From positions 111,635,360 to 111,699,359 of the forward strand of contig CM054181.1 of assembly GCA_028829895.1 (NCBI GenBank): a DNA stretch of 64,000 bases, read 5' to 3'. This document shows, in pieces, positions 45,770-58,302 of the stretch. This DNA is from Sinotaia quadrata. Its lineage: Eukaryota > Mollusca > Gastropoda > Architaenioglossa > Viviparidae. Each line of letters begins with the position of its first letter. Within the stretch, counting starts at the first letter, position 1. Position numbers and translations under genes: made by a program. The notes under the pieces were generated by a model. It saw nothing but the letters and a program-made list of their open reading frames with translations, was not told the DNA's origin and ran no database searches.

Positions 45770-46245
45770 TTTTAAAACCCATTCTTTCTTACTCTTAGCA
45801 ACCTGTATGTTAGTTGTCTCGGTGCATTTTAATCCCGTCTCTTTTGGTTGTCCCGGTGATTTTTTAATCCGGTCTCTCTTGGTTGTCCCAGTGGTTTTTT
45901 TTTTTAATCCCGTTTCTCTTGGTTCTCCCGGTGTCTTTTTTAATCCCGTTTCTCTTGGTTGTCCCGGTGTTTTTTAACCCCGTCTCTCTTAGTTATCTGT
46001 AAGTTAGTTGCCTCGGTGCTTTTTTTCCATGCCTCTCTTGGTTGTCTCGATGCTTTTTAACCCCAATACTCTTGGTTGTCTTGGTGTTTTTTTAACCTCC
46101 GTCTCTCTTGGTTATCTTAGTGCTTTTTAACCCATTCTCTCTTGAATATCTTTGTGCTTTTTAACCCATTCTCTCTTCTCTTAGTCATCTGTATATTGGA
46201 TGTCAGTATTTATTTTTAACTCACACTCTCTTAGGCATATGTATG
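45770..46245. repeat. Degenerate repeat of about 34 bp, about 10 copies
   Basis: Units resemble TCTCTTGGTTGTCCCGGTG followed by a T-run and AATCCCG. T-run length and the last bases vary between copies. Confidence 0.82.
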
Positions 46246-49188
46246 TCAAAATTACAATTAGTTCTTGTGAAAATAAACCACGTCAATGATTTATCTCGTT
46301 GTCTCTAATCCCCACTATCGGTTCCGGGTCTAAAAGCGGAGGTACGTCAACACTAAGCCCGAAAGTCCCTTTGCTCACCAGCTTTACTAAGCTAATTGGG
46401 ACACTTCAGACATGTAAAATTGCGCCTTTATAAAAATTACAATGACCACTTATGATGATTTACTCATTATAATACTGAATTATACTTACAACTATCATTT
46501 GTTATTTTCAAAATTACCGTTTATAGCTTAAAATTAGAGTCACTGAAGAAATAAAACAGTTTTCAATTTAAAAAATGGCTGATATGAAACAATGGCAAAT
46601 GTTGCAAAATTGTGTGTGCGTGCGCCCAAGCACGCGCGTGTGTATGAGAGAGAGAGAAATTAAAAATAAATATTTAGTATTATTAACTTTTATTATTTAC
46701 GTCTACGTTATTTTAATTATTACTTTATTATACTGGCACCTGTATATTTATGTAGTTTTTCCTTCAGATTTTCTCTAGAAATCAGAAATCCAGTATTCTT
46801 TACTAATAAAAATCTTAACTGAGATAAAATGAATTATTTTAATGATTACATATATAAAAATTGGATTTGTTTTTTTTAAAAGAGAGTAGATAATTATTAT
46901 GTTGTAATATAAGTAGTTTATATTTGTCACTATTATAACACCCAGACATTAATTCATCTAGAACCCCGGATGAGCAGCCATACTGGAGATTTCGGAATGG
47001 AAAGTGTCTTTTGAGCAGTGACTAATTTTTATTGTATGGCGAAATTAATTTGAGAAATTAAAATGTCATGTGCTATGTATCTTGCTGAAAAGAAGTTTAG
47101 GGATACAAAGCTAGTTTCAGTTTAATAAGCGGAAAAGTTCCAAAGAAATTACAGTTTTTTATGACTGTTGACGTATCTTTGCTACCATTTAAAAAAACAA
47201 CTAATGGTATTGTATTACAAATGAGTTGTTTCTAGCTTTATTTCTGATTCAGTTTACACCTGATGACTTAAAAAGCTCAAAGGATTTGATGCGTTTATCT
47301 TCTTTACTTGAGATTGGATTCGCAATAAAACCAGGTCAATCAATAAAAATGTTTCTTGAAAGAAAAATAAAATTCTTTCCTATAATCAATCAGGGATGAA
47401 ACATTTAGAGTGAGTTGTTGAAGTTAATTAACTTTTCAAGATAGCGGTCTTAACAAATTTACTGTTTCCAACTCCAAACCCTAAAGGTCGGGCTAATTAC
47501 AAATTATTAGGTCACATCTACTAATCAAATAATGGTATATATCATTTATATTACAATACCTAAATGCTTCAAGATAGCATACAACTGGTTTGTATCTTCA
47601 AAATAGCTTCCTTCCTGTTTGATGACGACACGATGTAATTTCTTCACTTATATTTTTTGTCTTGTTAGAGACGTTTGTTTGTGCAATTGTGCACGACAAA
47701 AATAAGAAATTCAGTACGATATAACTATAAGCTATTTAGACTCATGCAAATGGAATTTATTTCGTTTTCCCTCCGCTAACTTGTGGTGCAGTATCCATCA
47801 AAGAGTTGACCTCGGTCCAGAGTCAGCCAGTGACATCAAATGTTATTATGGAGCTTGGAGCATGGGATGTGATAAAATTGAATGTGCCAGTTGTCAGTAA
47901 CAATACTTTTTGGAAATGTTAGTTTCGTTGTTTCTCCTTTACACTTTTTTCTATCGCCAATTGATAAATATATAGGGGCAAAAAGTTTTTTGTTTGTTTA
48001 TTTTGTTTTCGATGACCTCTAAATTGTGAATAATGCAAATGAGTTGTTGTACACGACAGGGTAGTTAACTCTGTTGGCATGAAGATAATATGGCTGAATA
48101 AACAGGATGTGTATGTTAGTATCAACAACAGGGAAACAATTTAGTACACATCTGACTTACACCTATAAGTCTGTTGTCGAGGAAACATAATTTTTGTAAA
48201 GTAAATTTTGGCATTAAGGATAGTAAATTTAGATTTAAGTACTTTCCAAAGTGAACAACGTTCAAAGTAAGTATACAATGTATTTTGACCTATGTATCGT
48301 CTATTAATAGTGCCTTGTATTATGATTTACGAAACAGATTGCATTCGTAAGGTTATCAAAGGTTGCTTTCTCAACTCACATTGTTTATTTCATCTGAAGG
48401 TTTGTGAAATTCTTATTTATATATTTGTATTTATTACTTATTAAGTTAAAAGTCAAATCAATTTTATATATTTTAAACGTTGAATTATATTTATCTATAT
48501 ATCAATAGACCCATCTTAATTTATTTTAACCCATATTTGTTTGCAAATTAATTTATATATATATATATAGTTTCCAGATGACTTAATTGGATTTTAATAT
48601 ATTTAGGATTAAATATTTTTGAATGCTTACAACGACACTTCTTTACAAATGAATTAGTTTCTAGACATCAATCAGTAGCACTGAAACAACGTAGGCTACC
48701 TAATATTTCTACTGATTGTTCTGCGTTTTTAGTTATCTTTGCAATCCAGTATTAGTAATAACTAATATAACATAAAATAATATACAGTTTTTAACCAAAT
48801 TTTTAATGTTTCCTTGAGAGTTGTTTGGAGGATAAAATATGTATCCTTTAGTTTTATTATAGTGAAAAGGTTTAGTTCCATTTTGTTACTGATAATTGAT
48901 TGTAAATGAATTCTTCATCTTTGTAAATCACTAAATAGTAAATGTAAAAATATTATAAAATTATTGCACATTAATTACATAATAATAATAATGATGACAG
49001 TTTAATGGAGTATTTACTCATTACAAAAAAAAAGAAACAGTCTAAGTATCCTTTACATTATTGATACATAAGGACATAAATGTATTTATAAACCAAAAGT
49101 AGAAAGGAATGTCTTCTGGCAAATAATGTAAAATAAATTAAATATGTTCACCGACAGCATGAAGCATTAGCATACAGATGGATTTGCA

Positions 49189-49189
<1 letters not shown>

Positions 49190-49224
<35 letters not shown>

Positions 49225-49241
49225 GTTATTATTATTATTAT
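49190..49241. repeat. (ATT)n microsatellite
   Basis: About 17 ATT units with a single GTT interruption. Confidence 0.93.
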
Positions 49242-50283
49242 GGTGTAATTAATATGCAATAAGTTTATAATATCTTTACAAAGATGAAGAATGAGTTTCC
49301 AAACACAATTAAATACTAGTAACATTGAGAAGAGCATTTGAGTTTTTCTTGTTGATGATATATTTTTGTCTTAGGGCACTGTTGGATTTAATAATGGGGT
49401 TTTAGAGCCCAAGTAGTTTGTTCAATATATTTAGACCCTGCACAAGAATGTTTTCAATAAGACTTAGTTTTATTATGGGACTTTAAAATGGAATATTTGC
49501 AATGAGACTTTGAAAATATATTGCAAATTTGCAGCTTGTCACTGAATTTAAACTGCTTTTGTTGTTGAATTGAAACTTTTTTGAATAAAATTACTTACAT
49601 TTAAATTCTCATTTCTTCTCATTTACTTCCATTTAATTTTCATGTTTAAATATCTATTTCCAAATAAATGTCTTAAGGATAATAAAAAATCTGTAATATG
49701 ACAGTATGAACAATCTTCAATCTAGGCAATTCCTAAAAGTAAAATCTAAATTTATTGAGTCAGGTTAAATAGTTTCATTTATTTATAATAATTTAATATA
49801 TATATATATTCACATATTGTAATTTTATTAACTTAAGAGTGAATGGATTTCTAAAATTCTTGTAAAATTTTTTTTCAACTGTTAAAATTTATAGAAATTT
49901 CAAAAAGACAAGATGGTGAAATAGAACATTATAAAGAAATAATGGGTTATAATATTAAAGACCAACAGTAGTGATTCAAAGATTTGGTTAATTTAAAAAG
50001 TTTTTTTGCTTGAAACTGAAATGACTGATTAAAAAGAGTAAAGGAAATTGTTGTAAATAACTTGTATTCATAAATCTAATTCTTAATCATAGTAAACAAT
50101 GCTATTTTTTCGTTTGTTCTGTTTTCTTGTAGAAATTTTATAAAATCTAAATGAGATTGCTTAACATATAGATGACAATATACATTTTAAAAAAAATCAT
50201 TAATAAATATATACTGAATACTTATGACACTTTGATTTTTTAAATATTATTTATTTTGTTTACTTTGTTTGTCTGTTACAGCT

Positions 50284-50347
50284 ATGGCCATATTGATTTA
50301 TTTCTTTATAGGACTTTGTGTTCCAGTATTAACATTTTCCTCAAATG
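50284..50347 (+). CDS. Gene 2 coding exon 1: signal peptide
   Basis: The ATG lies two bases after a TCTGTTACAG acceptor, so an upstream non-coding exon is expected. The residues [20 protein letters not shown] form a strongly hydrophobic signal peptide with a small-residue end. The donor ATG|GTATGT leaves phase 1. No in-frame stop can be checked upstream because of the splice junction; the signal sequence is the main support for the start. Confidence 0.75.
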
Positions 50348-50755
50348 GTATGTATATAGTCAACAAAGATTTTTTTCATTAAAATTGTATTAATTATTTA
50401 AAAACTTGAATTATGATTAGTCAAATTCTTTTAAAATGACAAAACTTAATTGGATTCTCTTTTTATTTCATTACATTTACAATATCATGTTCCAGCTTCC
50501 CACCCTTAAAATGATTAAATTAACTATTTCTCTCAGTTTTGTTGTTGTTGTTGTTGGGGGGAGGGGGGTTGTCATAAAGTATCTGTTTCTTCTTTCTTTT
50601 ATTTTTTTCTTCTCATTTTATGCTGTATTATTAAATATTAAGTATTCAAATTTGCATTCAAAATTTTTGTGCAACCGGTAACAATTTTGAATTTATAAAT
50701 AATGTTTAAAAAAAAAAGAATAGGATATAAAGTTTGTGTGCACGTGCACACGCGC

Positions 50756-50831
<76 letters not shown>

Positions 50832-53800
50832 ACGCATGCGTATAATATACACACATATATTATCCATCATCTCACCTTAGTTCTCCCAGTTGCTGCCTGT
50901 CATCCTTCATCATGTGCAAAGAGAGGCATCTTTCAAAATATTATTGTACTTCTAGAAACTATCCTGAAAAAGTGAAAGTATAATAAAGTATTTCTTATAG
51001 ACTTGATATATTCCTGCAGTTTGTACCACTTTCATAATAAATATCCGATAGTATAGGGTTTACTAAATAACTTTCTTCACATTTGTATAAGATTTGATCA
51101 TTTTGATTGTATTTATACTGTAGTATTAATATATAGTATGTGTTTGTACTTTTATATTATAAATTATAATCAGTATCTTTTAGTTTTAAGTATTTACTTA
51201 TTCATTGTTTTCTTAATTAATTACTCATTATTACCTTAATTTCATTAGTCATATGGAAAACTGCTCATATTCATGAAAATATGTAAATTTGTCTTTTTAT
51301 TATATTAATTATTATCAACATTTCATCAGTAATAATGCTTCAAAAAGAATTATTGAAAATATACAAACTAAGAAAACACAGTGTGTTTCTAGTGATTGTG
51401 TATTATGTGAAACATTTATAATATAACAGCTTATTATTTTTAATATTTTTTTTTTTACAAATATAATAGAGTTAGCAGCAGAAGCTGTAAGCTTGTTTAG
51501 GTTGAAAATGAAAGTACAAGCATTATTATTTTTTAATGTCTTAATTCACAATATTTGAGTTATTTATAAATAATTTTTATATAGCAAATAGTTTGTATTT
51601 AAAATTTAGCAAGAATATAACTCATTTAAAGATATAGTAGGAATTTTGTAAAGATGGCTTTGATGCATTCTGTTTTTGATTACTGTATATAGTTTTAGAA
51701 TTATTATTTAATTGGACTATCATCTTTTAATTATTAATTTTTAAAGTTGACTTGCAGTTTTAGTTGTTTGAATTATATTTAAGCAGGCTGATTTAGCAGT
51801 ATTTTCTACAATACTTATGCTATGAAATATTTCATCTTAAAATATCAATATAATTTTTCATTTGCTCAGTCCTGGATTTGGGTGGCAAGAAAAATTTGAC
51901 TAAATTTCATTGGGACTAATTAGAGTTTTCCATATTATAGTTTTAAACTTCAATGCCTTCTCTGTTTTCATTTGCTTGGTTTACAGGCTGTTCCTTTGTG
52001 AACTTGAGTGGACCATACGGTCAGTTTTCAAGTAGAAACTATCCATCTCTATTTCTGCCCAACACCTGTACAGTCTGGATTATCAATGGTGTTAATGGTT
52101 CAGTCCTTACATTAAGGTAAACAGACCTACAGCTTACTTTTAATTGCTGGTAGTTATGCCATAAGTATTAGTATTAGTTGTCAAAAATCAGAAATTTAAT
52201 ACATGTGTACTGTTGTACAGTTTGAAATTGATTGCCTACATTTTTCTGTATTCGTGTTTTAGGATGGACACTTTTGAAGGTATATACTCAAGCCAGATTA
52301 ATAAAATACAAATTCAGTTTCAAACATCAAATTTAAATTTATTAAATTTATATTTTGACATCAGCATTTGTTTTGGTTTTTTTGTTTTGGCTTTGCATAG
52401 TTGCGAATATCTTGCATTTAAATGATTTAATATTCTAACAAAGGGCAAATATTTTTTCAGCTTCTGCTAGCATTCCTAAGTAGCCCATCAAGCAAATAAA
52501 ATATATGTGTATATCATAAAGTACCTTATAAATATGTCCTGATTTGATAGTGATGAGGCATGTTGAACATATAAGTCATAATGTATTTTGGATGAAGTTA
52601 ACTGATAATTGGTTCATTACTATTTATGGTTGCAAAACTTGTGGTTCACAGTGTACGATGCACACATTATAAATGAAATATCAAATAGCAGATCAAATTC
52701 AAAATGATAAAACCTTGTGCGCCTAAATCTTTGGGCAGTCATAGACTGAAGAAAGCATCAGATCTGTAATCTATCTATAACAGTCATAGACTAAAGGAAG
52801 CATCAGATCTGTAATCCACCTATAACAGTCACAGACTGAAGAAAGTATCAGATCTCTATAGCTGTAACAATAAACACACTATTATTGAAATATAGAGAGC
52901 CCTTTCTTTACAAGGTGTCCTACATTTTGTTTTGCAGCTTTAATGACATGGATTTGCCAGACAACAACTGTTGGATAAACTTTATCCTAATTGGCCCCAA
53001 ACCTGAAAGAAGGATATGCGGCAGAAGAGCAGAACCATATATTGTAAAATATGTGGACCCCTCAAATTACACACGGATCAAGTTGAAAACAGGGCCAGAA
53101 TCTCTAGGACGTGGTTTTCAAGCCAAATATATCATTGGTAAATTTGAAATATTGTTAGTTTGGATGTGTTTAATATATATTATTTCTTGGATTCTGTTCT
53201 GTTTTAACTTTTGTTTTAGAACCTCACAAGTTCTAAGAAACCTTGTTGGAGTATAACTAAAAATAAATCTTGTTCAAGCTGGTTAATAATAGTCATTAGA
53301 ATATGACTACATATTGTCTATTTCATTCTGTTCATTGTGAGATACGTACCATCAATATCAGTATTATGCAAGGTTGAAATACCAACCATTTGCATGTCTT
53401 GTGGATATATTGCAGTATATATTTGTTAACATTTTTTATTTTGTTTATATAAATGTTTTATTAATATTATATATGCAAAACATAAGTTTCAGCTTTTAAT
53501 CTTAAAACATTGCCATAATTAATATACTTTTTATGATCTTATGAAATGCATTTTATGACAAAAACTGTATTTTTCTTTAGAAGTAAAATAAAGTATAGTA
53601 GAACCCCTCCAATCCAGACTAATTAGGTCAAAGGCTTGTTCATATTACTAAAAATTTGGATTAAACCAAATTTGAGTGAACACGCTATAGTGTACATCAC
53701 ATTGTATATGATAGTAAAAGCACCACTATCACTAGAATTGTTTATATTTCCTGCCATCTGCACAGCTGGTTCCTCTTCCTAGTAGTGTCATGCTTCCATT

Positions 53801-56800
53801 CTATTTCTAACGTATTTGGTGTAGTATTATACCAGCTGCTCTCTTTGTTATGTGTGTGTGTGTGTGTGTGTTTGAAATTTTAAAAAGTTTAATTAGTATT
53901 TCAAGGAGTTTACTGTCAGTTTTTGTTAATGCAGACCTTTTCATAATAATTTCTAATATACATAAAAAGTTTAATTAGTGTTTCAAGGAGTTTACTGTCA
54001 GTTTTAATGCAGACCTTTTCATAATAATTTCTAATATGCATAAACACAGGTTCATTAAAGCCAAATATATTTATATTTTATCTGATCATTTTTGTATTTA
54101 ATTTCCCAAACCATGTTCAGATTATCCAAAATTTCAGATTACCTGAGTTCAGATTAGTATGATTATACTGTACATGTTTATGCTGTCTGCAATTTGGTTA
54201 ATAAATAAAAATAATAACTATCAAAAATAACTTAAGGCAAGCTATCTTCTGAAACTAAGATTATAACCTGCATTCATGATACATCATTTTGATTTTTCAA
54301 TATTTAGTTATGTGAATATTTTAAAAATACTCTTTGTGAACCAAAGCTGTGCAGACAAACTTATTTTGGTAGTCCATATACTGGCCTTATGAAGCAAACA
54401 TTGATATATTGAGATATAGTTTATTATGTGGATAAATAGTGTAGAAGAATAGATTATACTGATTGTATTTTTAATTTTAAAAATTTAATTAATGTGGGTG
54501 AAACAGAAAATACTCATTGTTTTGATATAATGTTCTGTATATTTAAATTGAGTTCTGGTATAGCTAAACCTAGATTGGTGGTGGTGGGTGGTGGAGTGGT
54601 GACTGTGCGATAATTAGTCAACCAAAAATAAATTTATTATGAAATCATTATTTAATAACAATCACTTAATTTTCTTTAGGTGTGTATCTTTTTGATAATG
54701 ATTGTAGCATGTTGATGCTTTAATTAGACTTTCACATTCACCTTTGACCTGAGGTACTAAAGGCACTGATGCCATAAAACAGACCTGTGAATGTGGCAGT
54801 TATTTTAAAAGAGCATACATTTATGATAATTATTGCACACTTACTTTAACTTTTTATTGTCCATATACCAAACTGTCACTGTAGAAAATTTCAAAATTGT
54901 TTGTAGTCCACACTATTATACTCTATAAAGCCGCTCTGAGAATACTGATACCTTAGTGTTACTGTTGCGATTGATGCTAATTAGGGTATGCAGAAACTCT
55001 GGCTCCTGCTATCAATTCAGGGTTTACCAGTCAAATTTTAATATTCATTCTGCAGAAAAGATGATTTCCTTTTGAATATGGATTATTTAGTTAATGTGGA
55101 TTTTTTGTAGAATATTTGTTCAAATGCAAGAATTTTATTATTGAGCATTACATCTTTAATTCTGAATTGGAACATTGCCACTTCATTACTGTTCATTTAA
55201 CTGTCCACTAAATAAAGTGAGCAATCATTTTCTTTTCAAAACTGTCAAGTTATAAAATTACCGTATATACTCGAGTATAAGTCGATCTCGAGTATAAGAC
55301 GACCCCCCAATTTGAGCCTTAAAAAGTGGAATTTTAATACCGTATTTCTTTGACGATCGCTATGGTAAACTCATGGACATTATTACCGTACATTAATTAC
55401 CGGTAAATTGATAATCCGAAAAAAATTGTGCTCAAGAGATTTCCGGGAAGATTTTTATGATCCGACAATAATATTGGTGAAAATGCAAAGCGATCTTATG
55501 CTTAGCCCAAAATACAGAGGAAATCGCGGACATTTTGAATTCAGTAAAAAAATGTTTTATCAAAAGCTGTAAAGTAATGGTAGATATACCGGTAGGTAGC
55601 GCAACTTTTATTACGGTAATTATTGTTCAACTATCGATCAGTACTGTAACCGAAAGGTAGGTGTTTGCTTTGAAATGTTCATCCATACTACGGAAACCTA
55701 CCGGTATTTTGAGCGAAAATATGACATTTATCATGTTACTGAAAATTTAAAAATCAGTTATGCGAGTATAAGACAACCCCCTGATTTTGGCCTCGAAATT
55801 TAGAAAAAAAATCTCGACTTATACTCAAGTATATACGGTACTTAAAAAAAAAAAAATCAATGTGTTACAGGGTCCACAATAACAATTTTAAACTTTCATA
55901 TTACAATACAGCAAGACCTACCTGTGTCTGCTCTCTGCAAACTTCGGATTTTTATGCTGAAAGGTCAGATTCACATTGTGAAACAAAGCATTACATTTGC
56001 GCAAAGTTAAAAAATTTAATTTATTTTTCACTTGTTAGCTTGCACAGAATTTAGGAATAATAAGGGAGAGGGGTGTTGTAGGGGGGCATTGCTCTTGTGT
56101 GTCAAAATCTCTGGTCATTCAGCAGTGCTTGCCATTTTGATGCACTAACTATTCCAACCTTATTGCAAAGTGAAAGTTCTCTGTAAATAGTTTAAAATGT
56201 GGACCTAAAACTCAGCAATTTCAACACTGAACAAATCTATAAGACAACACACTGAGACAATATGAAAACAATAATCAAAAAATGCTGTGACAGTTACAGA
56301 ATTGCACTCTTTAAAAAAATATGGTATGATCAGAATTTTAGTAAATTTAACATTTTAAAAAATAAGTTTTGATTAATAACTGTTTGGGAAAAGTTTTTAT
56401 TTCTCTTTCCATTTACAGTCAACAGAACAATATCTGCTTAAAATGGAAATGATGCTCAAAAGATTGTTGGAACAGATTATATGATGCCATGAAGTTCATT
56501 ACATTGTTTTTATTTGAAATTTTTGAACAAATAACATATAGGAATAGACGTTAAGAATAATTTCTGGAAATGCTGTACTTGGACAGTTCTACGATTAATA
56601 TTTGTAAAGTTATATTAAATTAAAAGGACATAATTGACTTTAGGAGTAATTTTGTTTTTGTTGGTAGGGTTATCTTTTGATTTACCAGGTTATAGTAAAA
56701 TAACTTTCTTTAAAAAAGTTTGATTTAAATTTTGTATTATTCATTAATAAACAAACAAAAATAGTATCTGTGTACTAATCTTCTGTGGGGTTTTTTTTTT

Positions 56801-58241
56801 TTACTAAATTGTTTCTATTTGCTTCTGTTACACTTCATTCTAGGTCCAGAGCCAAGTGATACTTGTGTTCCTGGCCAGTTTAAATGTGGCAATGGCAAAT
56901 GTATCCTTTCCAGCTGGCTCTGCAATGGTTTAGATGAATGTGGTGACAGGTCAGACGAGACTATCACATGTGGCAATATATGGGATAAAGATGAACCTGG
57001 TAAAGTTAACTTGCATTTGATCATTGGCATAAAATAAAAGTGACAGAAAAGGGATCTTGGACTGATATCATAATGAATAACAGCTATTTTTGTTAAGATT
57101 GTTAATTTGGGAAAATATTTTTGTAATTGTTTTTTTAAAGCTGCTTAATTTTCTTATGACATACAGAAATGAGTTTAAAGATTAAAAAAATGCAAAGCAA
57201 GCATAAAATTTGAAAAGTATTTAAAAAAGAATTATTCTGATTATTTTGCCCAGGTGTACATGTTTGACAAATAATTTAGTAAATAATGTCATTACGTGTT
57301 TTGCAGATGAATTCAGATTTCCAAATACTACTTCCGCTTCAAACAGTTACCAGACCACAAGGTTGCAGACACCATTTCTGATCATGCTGACAGCCCCAGA
57401 AGGCAATTTCAGCATGCCACCTCCTCCATTCCTGGTATCTGATATCCAGAGCACTGTTTGGCTGATAAAAGTGCCTGGAGCTTCATCACGCATACGCCTC
57501 TCATTCAAGCAGTTTAATTTAACCAGTTATGAAGAGTTACTGGTGTGTGATGGACAAGATGTATCATCACGCTGCCCCATGATATATATATATGATAGTC
57601 AGCCTATACTCTCTTCGACAAATTCATTGCTGATAAAGTTTAGTGTAAAATACTCAATGCCACTATATCCAGAGCATTGGATGGTGTTCCAGGCTGAATA
57701 CTCAACTGAAAGTAAGTGCACTTTTTTGTTTTGGCAGTAAAATTAGTCATAAACAAGAAAACAATGAATTCATAGGTAGATAACTAAGGCAGGAATATTT
57801 TCTCTCATATTTAAGTTGTGGAATATATGTTTATAGCTTTTGAAAATGTCAAGAAGAATGACCTTTGCTATGAAAATAAGTTAAATCAGCATTGCTTATT
57901 TCTTAGTTGTTAGTTGCTCTGTAAAGACATTGAACTAAGTGCGCCTGTATTCAACATTATGATAGTTATGTTTGTACGTATTGCATATAAATTTAACTAC
58001 CTGAAGCTTAATTGTTACTTAACATTATTAGTGACATTAATAAATTAACAATCTAAACCTGCACTAAATGATAGTTATTTATTTTTATTATTATTTACAG
58101 CATTAGTGGAATGCATCCCTCTTACACATGTATTTGCAGTAAAAAAATCTCTTCCATTTATACAGTTTTTGTTTATATGAGTGCCTGGGGAATACATATA
58201 TATAAATCACAGAATAGTGCATTACTAGTGAATCTCTCTGT

Positions 58242-58302
<61 letters not shown>

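Larger units (their letters stand above)
33925..50281. other. Intergenic region between two divergent genes
   Basis: About 16 kb from the gene 1 promoter to the first coding exon of gene 2. It is filled with microsatellites and minisatellites, listed separately. Its right part (about 46.2-50.3 kb) is plain AT-rich DNA that should contain the 5' UTR exon and promoter of gene 2, which I could not locate. I found no convincing coding exon. Confidence 0.55.

Noticed and set aside
56815..57030. 71-codon minus-strand ORF opposite LDLa-1
   Set aside because: It is the antisense shadow of gene 2 exon 4, whose cysteine pattern and splice sites are decisive.
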